64,000 nucleotides of DNA, taken from positions 16,437,572 to 16,501,571 of the forward strand of contig JANCRA010000009.1 of assembly GCA_024362935.1 (NCBI GenBank). Reading direction: 5' to 3'. The stretch is from Setophaga petechia (lineage: Eukaryota > Chordata > Aves > Passeriformes > Parulidae). A program made the position numbers and the translations under genes. The notes under the pieces were generated by a model. That model saw only the letters and a list, made by a program, of their open reading frames with translations. It ran no database searches and was not told the DNA's origin. This document shows, in pieces, positions 1 to 12,019 of the stretch. How positions within the stretch are numbered: position 1 is the first letter of the stretch; each line of letters opens with the position of its first letter.

Positions 1-1082
1 TCAGAAGTATCAAATGCTTAACCTCCAGAAGCAAAAAATCAGAGCTTTGTCATAAATTCACAGATTTATACAAACTGATGTAGATTAATTGAACAGGACT
101 AAAGCCACCTCTTGACCATGGAAGTTCTAGCTTCTGCCTTCACTCCTTGTATTCTCCAGACAGAGTGGGTATATCCTGTAAGAGTCAAGAGGGAATTCAG
201 CTGTTAACTTGTGATGAGATCCTCTTCACTATTTAAAACACAGGAAAAAATTGGAACATGGAGAAGCCTCCAAAGCATCAAGTGGAAAAATATCACCCTG
301 AGCAGACACCACGGGAACAGAAACATGGTTGCATCCTCTTGATTCCTTCAGAAACCCCAAGATTAAAAAGATCAGAGGATGGGGCTAGTGACAGGATGAA
401 GTACACAGTGAAGGAAAGGAAGATGTGTAGTGCTCAACTCAGAAAGAAAACAAGTAGCTTCAAAGCCCATGCTGACTGGTGACACATCCAGGCCATCTGG
501 GTTTCCTTACATTTAAAATAATGGGTTTTTCAAGACCTGGAGCAGTCCAAGATCTCTAAAACACACAAAGTCTTACAGTACCTTCATTTTGCCAAGCATG
601 TAACTGCTGTGCAAGACTTGGACCTGCAACATAAGGACATCTTGCTTTTCAGAGCAAAGAACTGCAATATGGCACTGATTAGAAGTATATAAAATTTGCA
701 GTAGAAGTGAAAAGAAGTCACATGCTATTTCACAAGCTCTTGCCTTAAAAGCTGTCCCACTTGTTTTGAGAACACTACCTGCTACACAGGATCTGGCTTC
801 ACCCCAGGTCTCTCTGAAATTAACCAGACTTAATTTCAGTTATTTTACATACCCTTCCTCCAGTTTCCTTCTAGCGTGAGACTAAGACTCAAAATTACTT
901 TACTAATTAATGATGGTAATTAGCCACAATTGTGACGAAAAAGACCTGATGCTGTATGACACACCTGGGTGAGGTGTCTCCTACCTCATCACTACAGCAA
1001 GAACAAGTCATGTAGAAAGGATGTAGTAATGTAATAGGCTTTTAAAATTCCTCTCTGCACAACATACAAGGAAAGTATTATA

Positions 1083-1107
1083 TACAATATTATATAATAA
1101 TATTGTA
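1083..1107. repeat. perfect A+T-rich inverted repeat
   Basis: Ten-base arms (tacaatatta at 1083-1092 and taatattgta at 1098-1107) are exact reverse complements around a 5-base loop. They sit in an about 80-bp tract made almost only of A and T (about 1070-1150). This is direct sequence structure; no function is implied. Confidence 0.7.
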
Positions 1108-1213
1108 CCATTATATAGCTATATCATAGCAATATTATATAATTGTATGCAGACCTGCCAAAGCTAAGAATATTCCCTCCTCTACCAAGCTTCTGGGAAA
1201 TTTCTCTAACTAG

Positions 1214-1255
1214 GAAAAAAAATAACCAAAAAAAAAAAAAAACCAAAAAAAACCC
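1214..1255. repeat. A-rich low-complexity tract
   Basis: Runs of A interrupted by ACC and AT. It is not preceded by a recognisable retroposed body, so it is treated as simple sequence. Confidence 0.7.
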
Positions 1256-2411
1256 AATAACATCCTGTTAGCATGCTACCATATTTCCCAGTGGCAGTAC
1301 TTCATTGCTGAGAAAGTATCAAGTGTTCCTTCTGCCTCCTCAAGGACTGCTTCTCCCTGCCCTCTCCTTGTATTCTGCATTAATGAACGTGCCCTTCTGT
1401 TTGACTCTCTCGCTGCAACCTTTCAACTCACCCGTCTGTCACTTGGCAGTAGCTTCGCGAGGGCTCTTCCCAGGGACGTTTCGTGTTTATTCAAGTGTTG
1501 CTGTGCTATGAGACTGAAGAAGCAGATCTGTTTCTTCCAGCTAAATCTGTTTATTTCCCAACACACAGCACCACATATTCCCATAAAGAAAGGCAGGAAG
1601 GCAGATACCAATTTGAAACCAAGTCAGGGGACTGTTCTCCTTTCTCATATTCCCTTTAGTTGCATGTGGCCTTTCTATGCAGGTAGTACACAGAGAATTC
1701 AGAGTTTGCAGAGCCCATGTGAAAACAGCTTCTCTTTTTATCTATTCTTTTATGATCCATTTGCTTTTACCACAAGACTCTGAGGAGCTTAATGTATATC
1801 AAGACAGTACAAATGTATTTTGGGAGGCCAGCCCTCGGGCCTGGCAGGCCTAGAGACCCCAGTCTGTAATGAGTTGGATGTTGTCCTCACTGATAGACTT
1901 AGGTGGGTGCAGATGCAGCAGGAGGAGCTATAGGTGCATACTGTGGGTACCATGGGCTTATCTTGGGATAGAACAGCTCTCTCTCCCATGTTAAATGTGG
2001 GTGGTGCAACCTCAGGAAAGGTGCAGGTTTTTTGTTCCTCAGCCTGGCTTGTCCTGTTTCCATTGTGCTTGAAATGAAGCCCAGGTTAGGAGCTGCCTTT
2101 AAAAGGTGACATTATTTCCTGTTCTGACCAGAAAGGAGACAAATGAGTCTGTGGATAGTTTAAGAAATTGCTTTGGAGTGATCCCATTTTCCTGAGGCTC
2201 TGCAATAGAGCATACCCAGCCCACCACAGGCTGAGGAGCAGCTGTGCCTCGGGGCATGCAAAGGACAAAGGAAGGCTGCTTTTGGCTGCACAGGGCAAAC
2301 ACTCCTGGGCTACTTTCTGTTCTCCACAGGGTAGGAGCCTGTGCAAAAACACCTGCTGAAAAGTGGTTTATGTGCTGTGACATGCTAAAACAGCAGTTCT
2401 TTCATTGACCC

Positions 2412-2439
2412 CACAACAACAGCAATAACAACAACAACT
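2412..2439. repeat. imperfect (AAC)n microsatellite
   Basis: Short run of CAA/AAC triplets with one GC and one TA interruption. Confidence 0.7.
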
Positions 2440-2523
2440 AAAAGGTGTGTGCGCAATCAGTCATGGTGGCAAAAATAGGAAATTAGGATAATGCTTGGCA
2501 TTCAGAGCAACCTACAAGACAGC

Positions 2524-2583
2524 AAAAGATTAAAATATTATAGGTCTCTACACAAAAGATTAAAAGATTATAGGTCTCTACAC
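2524..2583. repeat. 30-bp tandem duplication, two copies
   Basis: The 30-base unit at 2524-2553 is repeated directly at 2554-2583 with a single T-to-G difference. The near identity points to a fairly recent local duplication. Confidence 0.85.
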
Positions 2584-4489
2584 ATACAGGTTAACATGTA
2601 CAGTATGGATACAAGACAATACCAACAGACCTACCAGCATGAAAAGTGGCAAAAACTACAATAAAAAAATTACTTTTATTAAAATCAAGCTTTGAAAAAG
2701 TGTACATGCTAAAAGGATGCCAGAAACCATTTCATTAGCTTTGAAAGAAACACCCATAAGTTAAAAAGGTGAAATTCAAAGCTTACAAAACTGAGCTACT
2801 CTGCATTGTGGGAATATATGAATTAAAGATTTATGTAAATACATTAGAAAAGACAGACAAAAAGGAAAACATAAGAGGGAATAGCCCTCACTCCCTGAAC
2901 AAGGTACAAATAGTCCAGTGCTCACTGAACAAGGCTACAGGCTGATTGCAAAGAGGATTGTGACCATCAGGGAATGGAAGTCTGAAGCAGTCATTGGGAT
3001 GGAGAGCTTCATCCAGCAGCAAGGACCAGCATCCTGCTAGGGCTGTCCTGCCAGCAGCCCTGTGGATGCACAACGACTTTGAGAATTTGCAAGAGCTAAG
3101 GAATCTCTGCACTTGAAGAACTAACACAGTAGCTTCAAAAACCACTCCGAAACAGACCTAGGTCTTGACCAGTAAATCCTGGGGATCAGCATATCAGCTG
3201 GAAATGCCAATGCCAGCATTGTTGAATGCTGGATTCATATGAAGGTATTAAGATATTGGATTGTAGAGAGAATTCCAGCCTATAAATGTGTTATCATCAG
3301 CCCTAGTTAACAAAAGGGACTTGATAAACATTTTCTTTTCCTGTGTCTCACAAACATAGAAACCAACTTTCAGCTTACAAATTTATGAAAGAAATAAAAA
3401 CCTGAAAAATCTACTGATTGTAAACATGGTCCCTTAAGGTTTGGACACAAAGCTCTAGGTAGATTGTGTACCTCCACATCTGATTAAGAAAAACCTGTTT
3501 GCAAACAAAACATGGATTATGGTTTCCAGAACTACCACTAGGACCATGATAAATTATCAGACAATTTGGGTAGGGCAACCCATAAAGCACACTTCCTATC
3601 CCATTATGATCTAAGCAAGGACCTCTGAATATTAGATGTGATATTGTATACAGGCCACAGGATATCAAATTCTCCAGTACAACAGAAAAGAGTGGTAAAC
3701 CTTACCCTCACACACAATTATTCAAATATTAGAAAATAATTAAAGCTTTATATTGGCCCAAATGAACAGTGACACGGGAAAACCATCCTGTTGTAGATGT
3801 CAAAAATATAGCCAAGTCAAAATAACAAATAAACTTAGTGGTTGGTTGAGTACTCTCAAAGCAAATTAAAATGTTAATAGTATGATTATCTACAATAGCT
3901 TGTCTTGAATCTAGAAACCAGGTAAAATTAGTTCCCAACACCAGCAAAGAATCCAGATGAATCCACACATCTACGTGGAGGTTTTTGTGACTTTCTTTCT
4001 ACAAAAGAAAAAATAGGCAGTGTATTATTCCAGATTATGAAAGTCTGCAACTCAGTCAAATTAATAATTCTTCTCACAGATAGATTAAATGAAAACTCTA
4101 CTTGCCCTCATTCTTTTATTTCCCAGCATGGCTATCATAATGCACTCATATTGCACACTATATAACATTCTTTATATTCTTTTATATTCTGGAATTCTCC
4201 TGCTACCTGGAGTCCACTACAGGCTACTGAGGATTGCTCAGAATTGAATATGAGAGCTGCTTTTTGCTATCTTTATAGGCAGGAAGACTAAGTTCAAACA
4301 TGTAGCTGCACTAAGAATAGATAGAATTCACACCACAGGCCAATCCAGCCTGTTGCTCAGCTCCAGGAACTGAGGTAAGGGGAAGAGTATGAAAACAAGG
4401 CATAGACTTGAAAATGCTTGGCTGGGAATGTGTCTATCCCTTTAACAGCTCTTGATAGACCTTTTACTCCAATGCATGTGCTCAGTTGT

Positions 4490-4670
4490 GTTTGAACCCA
4501 CGTAAACCTTTAACAGCCATGATATTTTTCATCACGACATTCCACAGCTTAACTCTCTTTCTAAATGAAACCTTGTCCTTTTGTTTGCTTTGAAACTGCC
4601 CCTACTAGTTTCATTTAATGATTCCTTGTCCTTATATTGTAAAAGAAAGCAAACACTGGCTACTTACCTG
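4490..4670 (-). mobile_element. ancient LINE (CR1/L2-like) ORF2 C-terminal fragment
   Basis: Read on the minus strand, about 4500-4600 encodes a segment containing RKRVKLWNVVMKNI. This resembles the FFTQRVV(K/R)LWN(R/S)LP motif near the C-terminal end of CR1-clade ORF2 proteins (family knowledge). No tail repeat or intact frame is left, so the copy is old and truncated at both ends. The exact family (CR1, L2 or L3-like) cannot be settled by eye. Confidence 0.5.
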
Positions 4671-4679
4671 TAGAATCTG

Positions 4680-6370
4680 CTTGGGTCTATCTGCTGATAC
4701 TTTCAACATTGATCAGTAGTTTAGTATCCTCATTACTAAAAGATCTATAAGCAACTGAAGAAAATATATATCTCTGATTAATGCAGAAAAGCTCAATAAG
4801 AGAATATTTAGTATCAGGTCAGGACTAAAACAAAATTTGCTTTTACCTGAGGGAGAAGCAGTAACTCTTACCATATCCTTAGAGGGCTCAGTTGCTGTTG
4901 AACTCGGTATCTCCCAAGATAAAGCTTTGAGGTGAAAAGTGTCTTCCACTGACATCAAGTTCCTCCAGGCTCAACACCTACTAAGTACAATTCTGTCTGA
5001 CCATGGGCTCTGGATCCTGGGCCATCAAGCAGTAACAGTCAGGGGTTTCTGGTCTTCAGGGAAAGATGTTTTCCTGTACCTTGTGCTGCATTGGTAGTCA
5101 GAGACCACAATAAAGTAATATCTACAAGTGCTATAGTAGATACTTCTCTGTGTTATCTGATTTGCAATGAAAATAAGCAAATGAAAAGGAAAAATCTTAA
5201 ATGAAAAATACTTCTGTTATCTGAAAATAGTATTACACAAGTTTCTCTTTTTGGAAATTACCCATTCATTTTCTTCATAAACATTTACTAAGGAGAAAAG
5301 TATTTTATGAACATATGGCACTTGTCTCTGTTTTGGATGTAAAAACGTCTGGTATTTTGCTGACTTCATTTCATTGTGAGTCACTGTGTAGGTTTGTATA
5401 AACACCAGGGTATTTTCATCAATTAGAAATAACTGAGATTTTCAACATAACATTCCCATATTTACTTGTACTTGAATAGTTCTGCTAATACCCTAGACAA
5501 TACACATATAGATGTATTTACTGCACACACAGGATCCTTGTTCTTAAAAAAGTCCGGTCAAAGCCAGAGGACCTATGACTCTAATCTAAAACCCCTCTGT
5601 ATCCATTAGCAAAATCCTTTCAAATTTTCCCTATAAGTGGGTGTTCTTCATCAGTTAGGATACTGGAATAAGGAAAAATTAAGTTTTTGGAAATCACATT
5701 CTAATGGAAAAAAACCCACTATCAAATGAGCAGGCTGCTTCTTAAGATAATTACAGAACACACAGAATCTCATCTGGTTGTTTCAGATAACCTTTCATTA
5801 TAATATGTTCCTGCATGTTGTTGGTAACTACATACCCAGACTGGGCAAATCAATTGCCCTATCAACACTCCAAGAAGTAGATTGATTCTGTCCCAGCTTT
5901 GGGGTACTGCAGGAGAGAGAGGACACCAGAATTCCTGTCTGCCTCAGGAAATTAGCAAAAAGACTCACTTTAGTCATGATCCAAATTACTAGCATAACCA
6001 AGACAGCAAATCCAAGCCACTGTGGTGGCATCCCTAGAAGTGGCAAGTGGGTGATTACATATGGCAGGACAAGAAATAGGTTAGAAGAAGAAAATGCCTT
6101 ATGCCACTACTGAGGGCACTTTCATGGGGAGTAGATGATGTGGGTTCAAATCCCTTTAGCAGAAAAGAGTCTCTATAGCTCAAGGTTCCTGGATAGCTGC
6201 TCTAGCCTCGAGCTAGCAGGTAAAATAGAGAAAAAAATCTGTGGGAAGCTAGCCTGTCCCATGGCTAAAATCACACTTGCTAGTCAACTTGATCCTGAGG
6301 GCAGAAGAAGAGCATCTTCCCTGATCTCGCCACAATGAGAACAGGCAGGACCTTTGCTGTTTGTCCTCCC
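4680..6370. other. gene-free stretch
   Basis: A+T-rich sequence with only short open frames and no recognisable repeat. A sequence resembling a tRNA B box at 6142-6154 was considered and rejected. Confidence 0.5.
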
Positions 6371-6376
6371 ACAAGG

Positions 6377-6395
6377 TGACACTAGATGGCAGCAA
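6377..6395 (+). promoter_or_regulatory. candidate CTCF-binding site
   Basis: The bases tgacactagatggcagcaa fit the conserved vertebrate CTCF core (about CCASYAGRKGGCASYR). Every core position from TAG onward matches; the first C of the CCAC block is A. The orientation is plus. It is unique sequence about 200 bp upstream of a CR1 3' end, not inside a recognised repeat. Binding is inferred from the motif only. Confidence 0.45.
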
Positions 6396-6599
6396 CTGAA
6401 GTGGCAGCAGGAGCTGCAGGTCTTGCTGGCCCAGAAGGCACTCCAGCAACCAGATGGTCAAAAATATGGGGAACACCTGATAGCCACCTCTTCTCTCCCT
6501 ACCTACAGCTACCGAGGTTGTCACAGTGCTCAGGCAAGTCGTGAGATAGAGACATGAAGATGAAGTCTGTGCTTTGACTGTCCTACTTATCATACCTGA

Positions 6600-6705
6600 T
6601 CTAGTTGAAGGTGTCCCTGCTGATTGCAAGGGAGTTGGACTAGTTGAGTTTCAAAGGTCCCTTCCAACCCAAATTATTCTCTGATTCTGTGTTCTGTGAT
6701 TCTGT
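6600..6705 (+). mobile_element. CR1 LINE 3' end (short 5'-truncated copy)
   Basis: Contains the CR1 3'-UTR signature gttggactag followed by aaaggtcccttccaaccc, then a short tail of imperfect ATTCTGTGA units. Only about 100 bp is present, as is usual for a severely 5'-truncated LINE. Divergence is moderate. Confidence 0.85.
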
Positions 6706-7734
6706 TTCTTTTCTCAACACTGACTTGCCAATATTTGGTCGACCCATTTTTTGTCTGATGCATCTTAGCCTGCATTTAAATGGCAATTTTTCACAGAGTA
6801 ATATGATAGAAGGTATTAACCAGTCTATTGTTATGTTTGCTTCTTTGGAGTCAAATGGGTTAGGTGTTGCATGGCATTATGGAAAAACTCATAGAAATGG
6901 CTTTGCTAGCAAGGAAAACAGAGTCAAGAAGCACAGTAATAGAGGGATAATGTCACAACTCTTGTTCTGACAATTAAATTCTGAAAGAAACCAATGGAAA
7001 GAAAAGCTGAGACTCCCCAACACATGAACAGTGCCAATATAGCATATGTTCCTCTTGCTTTATTAAGACCAGATTTCACTGCCAGCAAAATCACAGCTAT
7101 TCAAAGTTTAACAAAGATGTATCAAAAGACAGTGACCAGCAAGAGCATTAGTATTGCCTTTGAAATATTCATGTGCTTCCTGTCCTCCACATGACAGTTT
7201 TGTTCGATATCTTTGCCACAGTTAAAGCTGTCTCCACTGCTTCATTGCACCTGCCAAGTTCTGAAAATGTGTTTGGGGCTTAAATCTGGATATCAAGCTA
7301 TCAGCAGGGGAAAAGAGCACAGCACTTTACACAGTAATTGAGATTCTGACTTTGAGCTAATGAAAACAAAATCCACTGCTTAGTCACTGATGGGAACTGC
7401 AGGCATTTTAGTCAAGACCTCGAAACTCAATTGCTGGCTGCAACTTCAGCTGCTGCAGTGTGGCGTAGTCACCTAAAGATAAGTGCCTTATACGACAGCC
7501 AAACCATTTACATCTTTGAGCAATTCTGGCAGTGGCCTAGCTGTCTGCCTGCCAAGCCACAGGGAAGGAGAAGGGAGGGGTGGAGACGTGAATTGTCACT
7601 GTGCATAAGCGTACCCAAGATGGAAGCAGTGGCAGGTGACTCAAGATTACAGAGACACTGTCTGCATGTGCAGGAACAAGGTTTTGGGAGCCAAAGAAAA
7701 TGAGATATTGAACTTCAGGAGAGACATAAATGGT

Positions 7735-9345
7735 GACTGAAAGGGCTTATACAAGTGTATGAGCAGCTAAAGGAAAACTAGGAAAAATGTGGTCCTGCTG
7801 CTGAAGGGGGCAGGAGACCTGGAGACAAAGGACCTGGATGTTCTCAATGATTTCTCCACCTTGATCTTTACCAATCAGAGCAGCCTTCAGCAATTCCAGG
7901 CCATGAGACCAGAAGGACAATCTTGAGAAAGGAAGACTTATCCACAGTAGAGAAGAATCAGATTAGTAAATATAAACAAGTACATGAGACTTGATAGGAC
8001 AAACACACATGTGCAGTGACACCTGGCCAATGTCACTAGAAGGTCAATCTCAATTGTCCTTGAAACATCATGACAAGCAGCAAAAGATCCTGACAGCTGA
8101 AGAGAGCTCACATCACTCCTATCTTCAAGAAGGGCAAGGACGTCTGATTCCACAACCGATCCAGCCTCACCTCAGTCTCTGGGAAGGTGAGGGATCAAAC
8201 CCTTCTGGAAGCCATTTACAAAAATGAAGGACAAAATGGTGATTAGAAGTAGCCAGCATGGATTTACAAGGGAGAAAACATGCCTGACCAACCTTGTATG
8301 ATGAAATGTCTGGCTTGGTGGATCAGGGGAAAGCAGTGAATCCTTTTAATCTTGATTTTACCAAGTGTTTCAACAGTGTCTTATATAACATCTTCATTGA
8401 CAAAGTGGAATACTGGCTAGATGAGTGGATAGTGAGATGGGTGGAAACTGGCTGAACTGCCATGCTCAAACATTTGTGATAGGTGGCATGAAGTTCAGCT
8501 GGAGGCCAGTCACTAGTGGGGCACCTCAGTGGTTGGTACTGACGCCCATAGGTTTAGTGTCTTCATTTATGACCTGGATCATGGGACACAATGGACTTTA
8601 TATTTTCAGACAATACTAAACTGAGAGGAGTGGCTGATGCACCAGATGAGCATGACATGCTGCCACTTAAAAGGATCTTGCAGGGTGGAAAAATGCACCA
8701 ACAGGAGTCTCATGAAGTTCAACAAAGAGAAATCCCAAGTCCTGGCCCTAGTACAAGTGGGGTCTGACCATCTGGAAAGCAGCTTTGTAGAAAAAGATCT
8801 AGGCACCCTGGTGGCATCAAGTTGAACATGAGCCAGCAATGTGTCCTTGAAGCTAGCAGCATCTTTCTTTGCATTAGGAAAATGTTGTCAGCAGTCTGAG
8901 GGAGGTCACCCTTTCCCTTCTCTCAGCATGGGTGAGACTCAGCAGGAATGTTGGCTCCAAACCTGGGTTCCCAGCACAAAAGAGTCCCTTAGATACTGGA
9001 ATGACTCCAGGGAAGGACCACAGAGATGATTAAGGCAAAGGAGCATCTGTCATCCAAGGAGAGAATGGTAGAGCTGGGACTATTTAGCCTAGGAAAGAAA
9101 AAGCTTGGTGGAGCTCATCAGTGGGAGGGGAGGTGAAGAAGATTGAGCCAGGCTCTTCTCAGCAGCATCCAGCGTCCTTGTTTCTCAGAAAGGCTATAGA
9201 GACTCCATCCTTGGAAATATTCAAAGCTCAAGTGGACACAGTCCTGGACAGCTTCCTGTGACCCTGTTCTGAGCAGAGGAGTCAGACTAGGTGATCTCCA
9301 GAGATCCCACCCAATATCAGCCATTCTGAAAATGTGTGATTCTGT
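7735..9345 (+). mobile_element. CR1 LINE, about 1.6 kb, decayed ORF2 (reverse transcriptase to 3' end)
   Basis: Colinear with the 3' part of avian CR1 ORF2. The N-terminal reverse-transcriptase region is at about 8110-8160 (IFKKGK-like block, then the LTSV block), the SSQHGF-like block at about 8250 and the LDF/KCF block at about 8350. The catalytic-box region at about 8605 reads F-S-D-N instead of the active F/Y-A-D-D. The KFNKEKSQVL block is at about 8715 and the 3'-UTR tail ends near 9345 with an attctgtgt-type motif. Frameshifts and stops break it into fragments, and part of the C-terminal region (about 8950-9190) is shortened. It is non-functional and is the longest repeat in the window. 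Confidence 0.9.
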
Positions 9346-10857
9346 GTCAAACAACTTAGTCTTCAGATGGTCATCACTGCCTTCTGCACTGCAGAGTCCA
9401 CCCAAACCCTGCAAGACAAGCTAATTGACAGGCTAACGCCATTCCTGCAATGGTGCAAAGAGTAATCACACACCATTGTCTTCCCCTTACTGTTCATGTT
9501 GATTTGGTCATGTTGTGATCATTGCACCAAATAGAGAAGGCCCAACAAGCCTGTGCATAATTTTTTTAAACAGGAGCAAGAGATAAAAAATCATCTTCAC
9601 AGTTCAGGGACAAAGCATCTTTTTGGCAACTCCCTGGGGAGATGGTTTTGGCTTACTGTCTCATTTCCTCAGCAGCACTAAGCACTGTAGGATCAAGAAA
9701 ATTACAGGAAAAGATTAGCAGGCACCTTCTGTCCTCCTGTCTTAGGATACCTTGTGTTCTCTTGGAGCCCTACATATATTACTTTTTAAAGGAATAATTG
9801 TGGTTCTCAGAAAACAATTACTCAAAACTTGCTAAAAATAATAGAAAATTGAGATTCATCTGAATTTGGAGCTCTCTGCCAGTAAAACATGGTTCAGTGT
9901 GAATAAACATTTGCTAAACTAACAGAACCTATGGGTAAAACTAATTATCACCTGCACTGTGGTATTAATGACAGAGAGCACCTTGGTATGACACTGTGCT
10001 ACTTGAGGCTCACAAGGCCCAGTTGTGCCAACAGACACACTTTCATCAGCAGCTACTGCCACTCCTAAAATACCAGGAATGCTGTGAGTGCATGAAAACC
10101 TCACTGAAATTATCCAAACCTTGCAACTACTGGGAGAAATTTTAAAACTGTTTTGAAAGTTTAACAATTTAAGTGGCAACAGTAGTCCATGTTACAGATG
10201 ATTTCAGAGAGCCTAATTCATATTATTTGAACATGAGTCCAGCAGTTCCTTTTAGTTCCTCCTCTCAGGCATAGAAGAGAAATCATCCATCTTTCCCATT
10301 GTAGGGCTCAATCATCTGAGCAAGGCCTCTGTCTTTTTTTTTTTTTTTTGACAGTTAGACAAGAGGTGTTCTTTATCAGCAGAGAGGTGGAATTTTATAC
10401 ATGAAACAAGGAGGGCAAGGTCTTGAGAAACCTCTTCTTACCATAGCTCAAAGTAATTTTCTCCTTAAGTCAGTATCTTTTGTCACACACTGTCTAGGTT
10501 TATAAAGTTATTATCATTTTCACTAATAAATACCCTGTAAGATTTAGTAGCAATGTCAGTGGCGTTACTAATAGAAAGATTTTCAGCTTTTTGTAAACTC
10601 TTAACTCATGATACCTTGTTCAGCTTCTTAAGCTTTTAATAAATATCAGGCTGTGCTAAAAATACTATTTGTCAGATGACATTTTAAAAAATGTTTTGGA
10701 TAGAGCTCTCAAATCCTATTGAAATGTTTTGAGAATATTTTTGACTGCCGATGCACTATGAACAGCAGGAGACCTTGCTGACCCCACCGGAGATTAATGG
10801 GTTGGAATTTGTGTCTTTCTGAGGAATGGAAGACGTCAAAGCTAAAAGTTCCCTTAC
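9346..10857. other. gene-free stretch
   Basis: Unique A+T-rich sequence. A 16-base T tract lies at 10334-10349. No repeat body adjoins it. Confidence 0.5.
10334..10349. repeat. poly(T) tract, 16 bases
   Basis: Uninterrupted T run; no polyadenylation signal or retroposed body is visible on the minus strand next to it. Confidence 0.8.
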
Positions 10858-11066
10858 CCCACAGATAGCTGGTCCCCAGTCCTGTTGTTTTTTCCAGCCT
10901 TCAGAAAAATCCTTGGCAAGAACTATCATTTTTCCAGTCATCAAATTTCCAAGAATCTTCTCTTCACATCTCTCTCTTTTTCTTTGATGGACTCTCTCAC
11001 CGTAGTAAGTGCAGACCTCTTGCAGGAATGTGGGCCAGACATGTGTGTAAGCCAAATGGCTTATGC
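10858..11066 (-). other. candidate exon, unknown gene
   Basis: On the minus strand a pyrimidine-rich tract ending ttgttccag (AG at 11068-11067) precedes a 209-nt interval that stays open in one frame. It ends with ggg before a strong donor, gtaaggg (10857 downward). The reading would start with the last two bases of a codon and end in phase 0. The product includes YTHVWPTFLQEVCTYYGER and DFSEGWKKQQDWGPAICG, which I do not recognise. The open frame runs through both proposed splice sites (164 codons from 11250 to 10756). A frame that long is expected roughly once by chance in a window this size, so support is weak. Confidence 0.2.
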
Positions 11067-12019
11067 CTGGAACAACAGCAAATGAACAATGAAATCCAGC
11101 AACAAGATGAAAATAAAAGAATACTTTTTTAAGTATAGAAATGGTTCTCACTTCTAAATTGATTTTATTGAACTGCGCAATTAGTTTTGGCTCATTGAAT
11201 TGCTGTCCGATCATGTAGGGACACCATGTCCAGTGCCACCTCATACACATTTGAAATTAAACTGTCAAAACTGGCAGCACTGAAAAAATTTTTCACAATT
11301 TAACCTAAGAAAGAAGAGGCAGGTGAACTTTTTTACTCTCTTTTTCTCCATTCAGATATACCAAAAATCTTATTTCCTTGAACAGATCACCTAACTTCCG
11401 GTGAATGAATGAGTATTTTTTGTCCTTTGCTGCTTGGCTTATACACACTAACATTGACCTATTACTAGGTTCTTTCAATAATAATGCTCCTGTTCAAATG
11501 GTAGAGTTTGGGTTTCTGGGCTGTCTCACTGGTGAGAGACTCTGATTTATAAAATTAGACACAAATTTTTAGTTTAAAGCCCATCAAAATGACTTCAAAA
11601 TCTTTAATTTCAAATGAGCTGCACTGTACAAACTCTTACACATTTAACTGTTTTAATAGACGCCTCAGTTGGGATGTACAGAATTACAATTGTATTCTGA
11701 TTTTCATATATTCTTCATAATTTTGACCTATATTATTATTTTCAAATTTTTCCACTGCTATGATGCTATCCTTTCTCTGGTAAATAAAGAAACGAAAAGC
11801 TATCTGTCTTCTATGTGTACTTGTATCTTGCCAAACACCTAAAAGTTAGAAACACTGTTTTTTTAGGGGATGTGGATAACTCGAAGGAATAGTTGATTGA
11901 TTCCTTAAGTTCTAGGCCTCATATTTACATCTTAGTCCAGACTACTAAAATCAGTAATTCCCAAAAATGAAGAATATTACAGGCAGTCAAAAATAACCTC
12001 AAAAATCAAGGAGATGGAG
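11067..12019. other. gene-free stretch
   Basis: A+T-rich sequence with no repeat or open frame I can support, apart from the chance-length frame continuing from 10858-11066. Confidence 0.5.

Larger units (their letters stand above)
1..4480. other. gene-free A+T-rich stretch
   Basis: No coding region is supported here. Open frames are all under 95 codons and overlap on both strands without codon-usage character. Small simple repeats and a hairpin inside it are listed separately. The part around 1800-2360 is somewhat richer in G+C than its surroundings but matches no family I recognise. Confidence 0.6.

Noticed and set aside
6142..6154. gggttcaaatccc, a tRNA/SINE B-box-like match
   Set aside because: No A box at the right distance, no cloverleaf pairing and no MIR-type sequence downstream.
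10756..11250. 164-codon open frame as a single-exon gene
   Set aside because: No start context, domain or codon bias; a frame this long is expected about once by chance here. Only the spliced interval inside it is kept, at low confidence.
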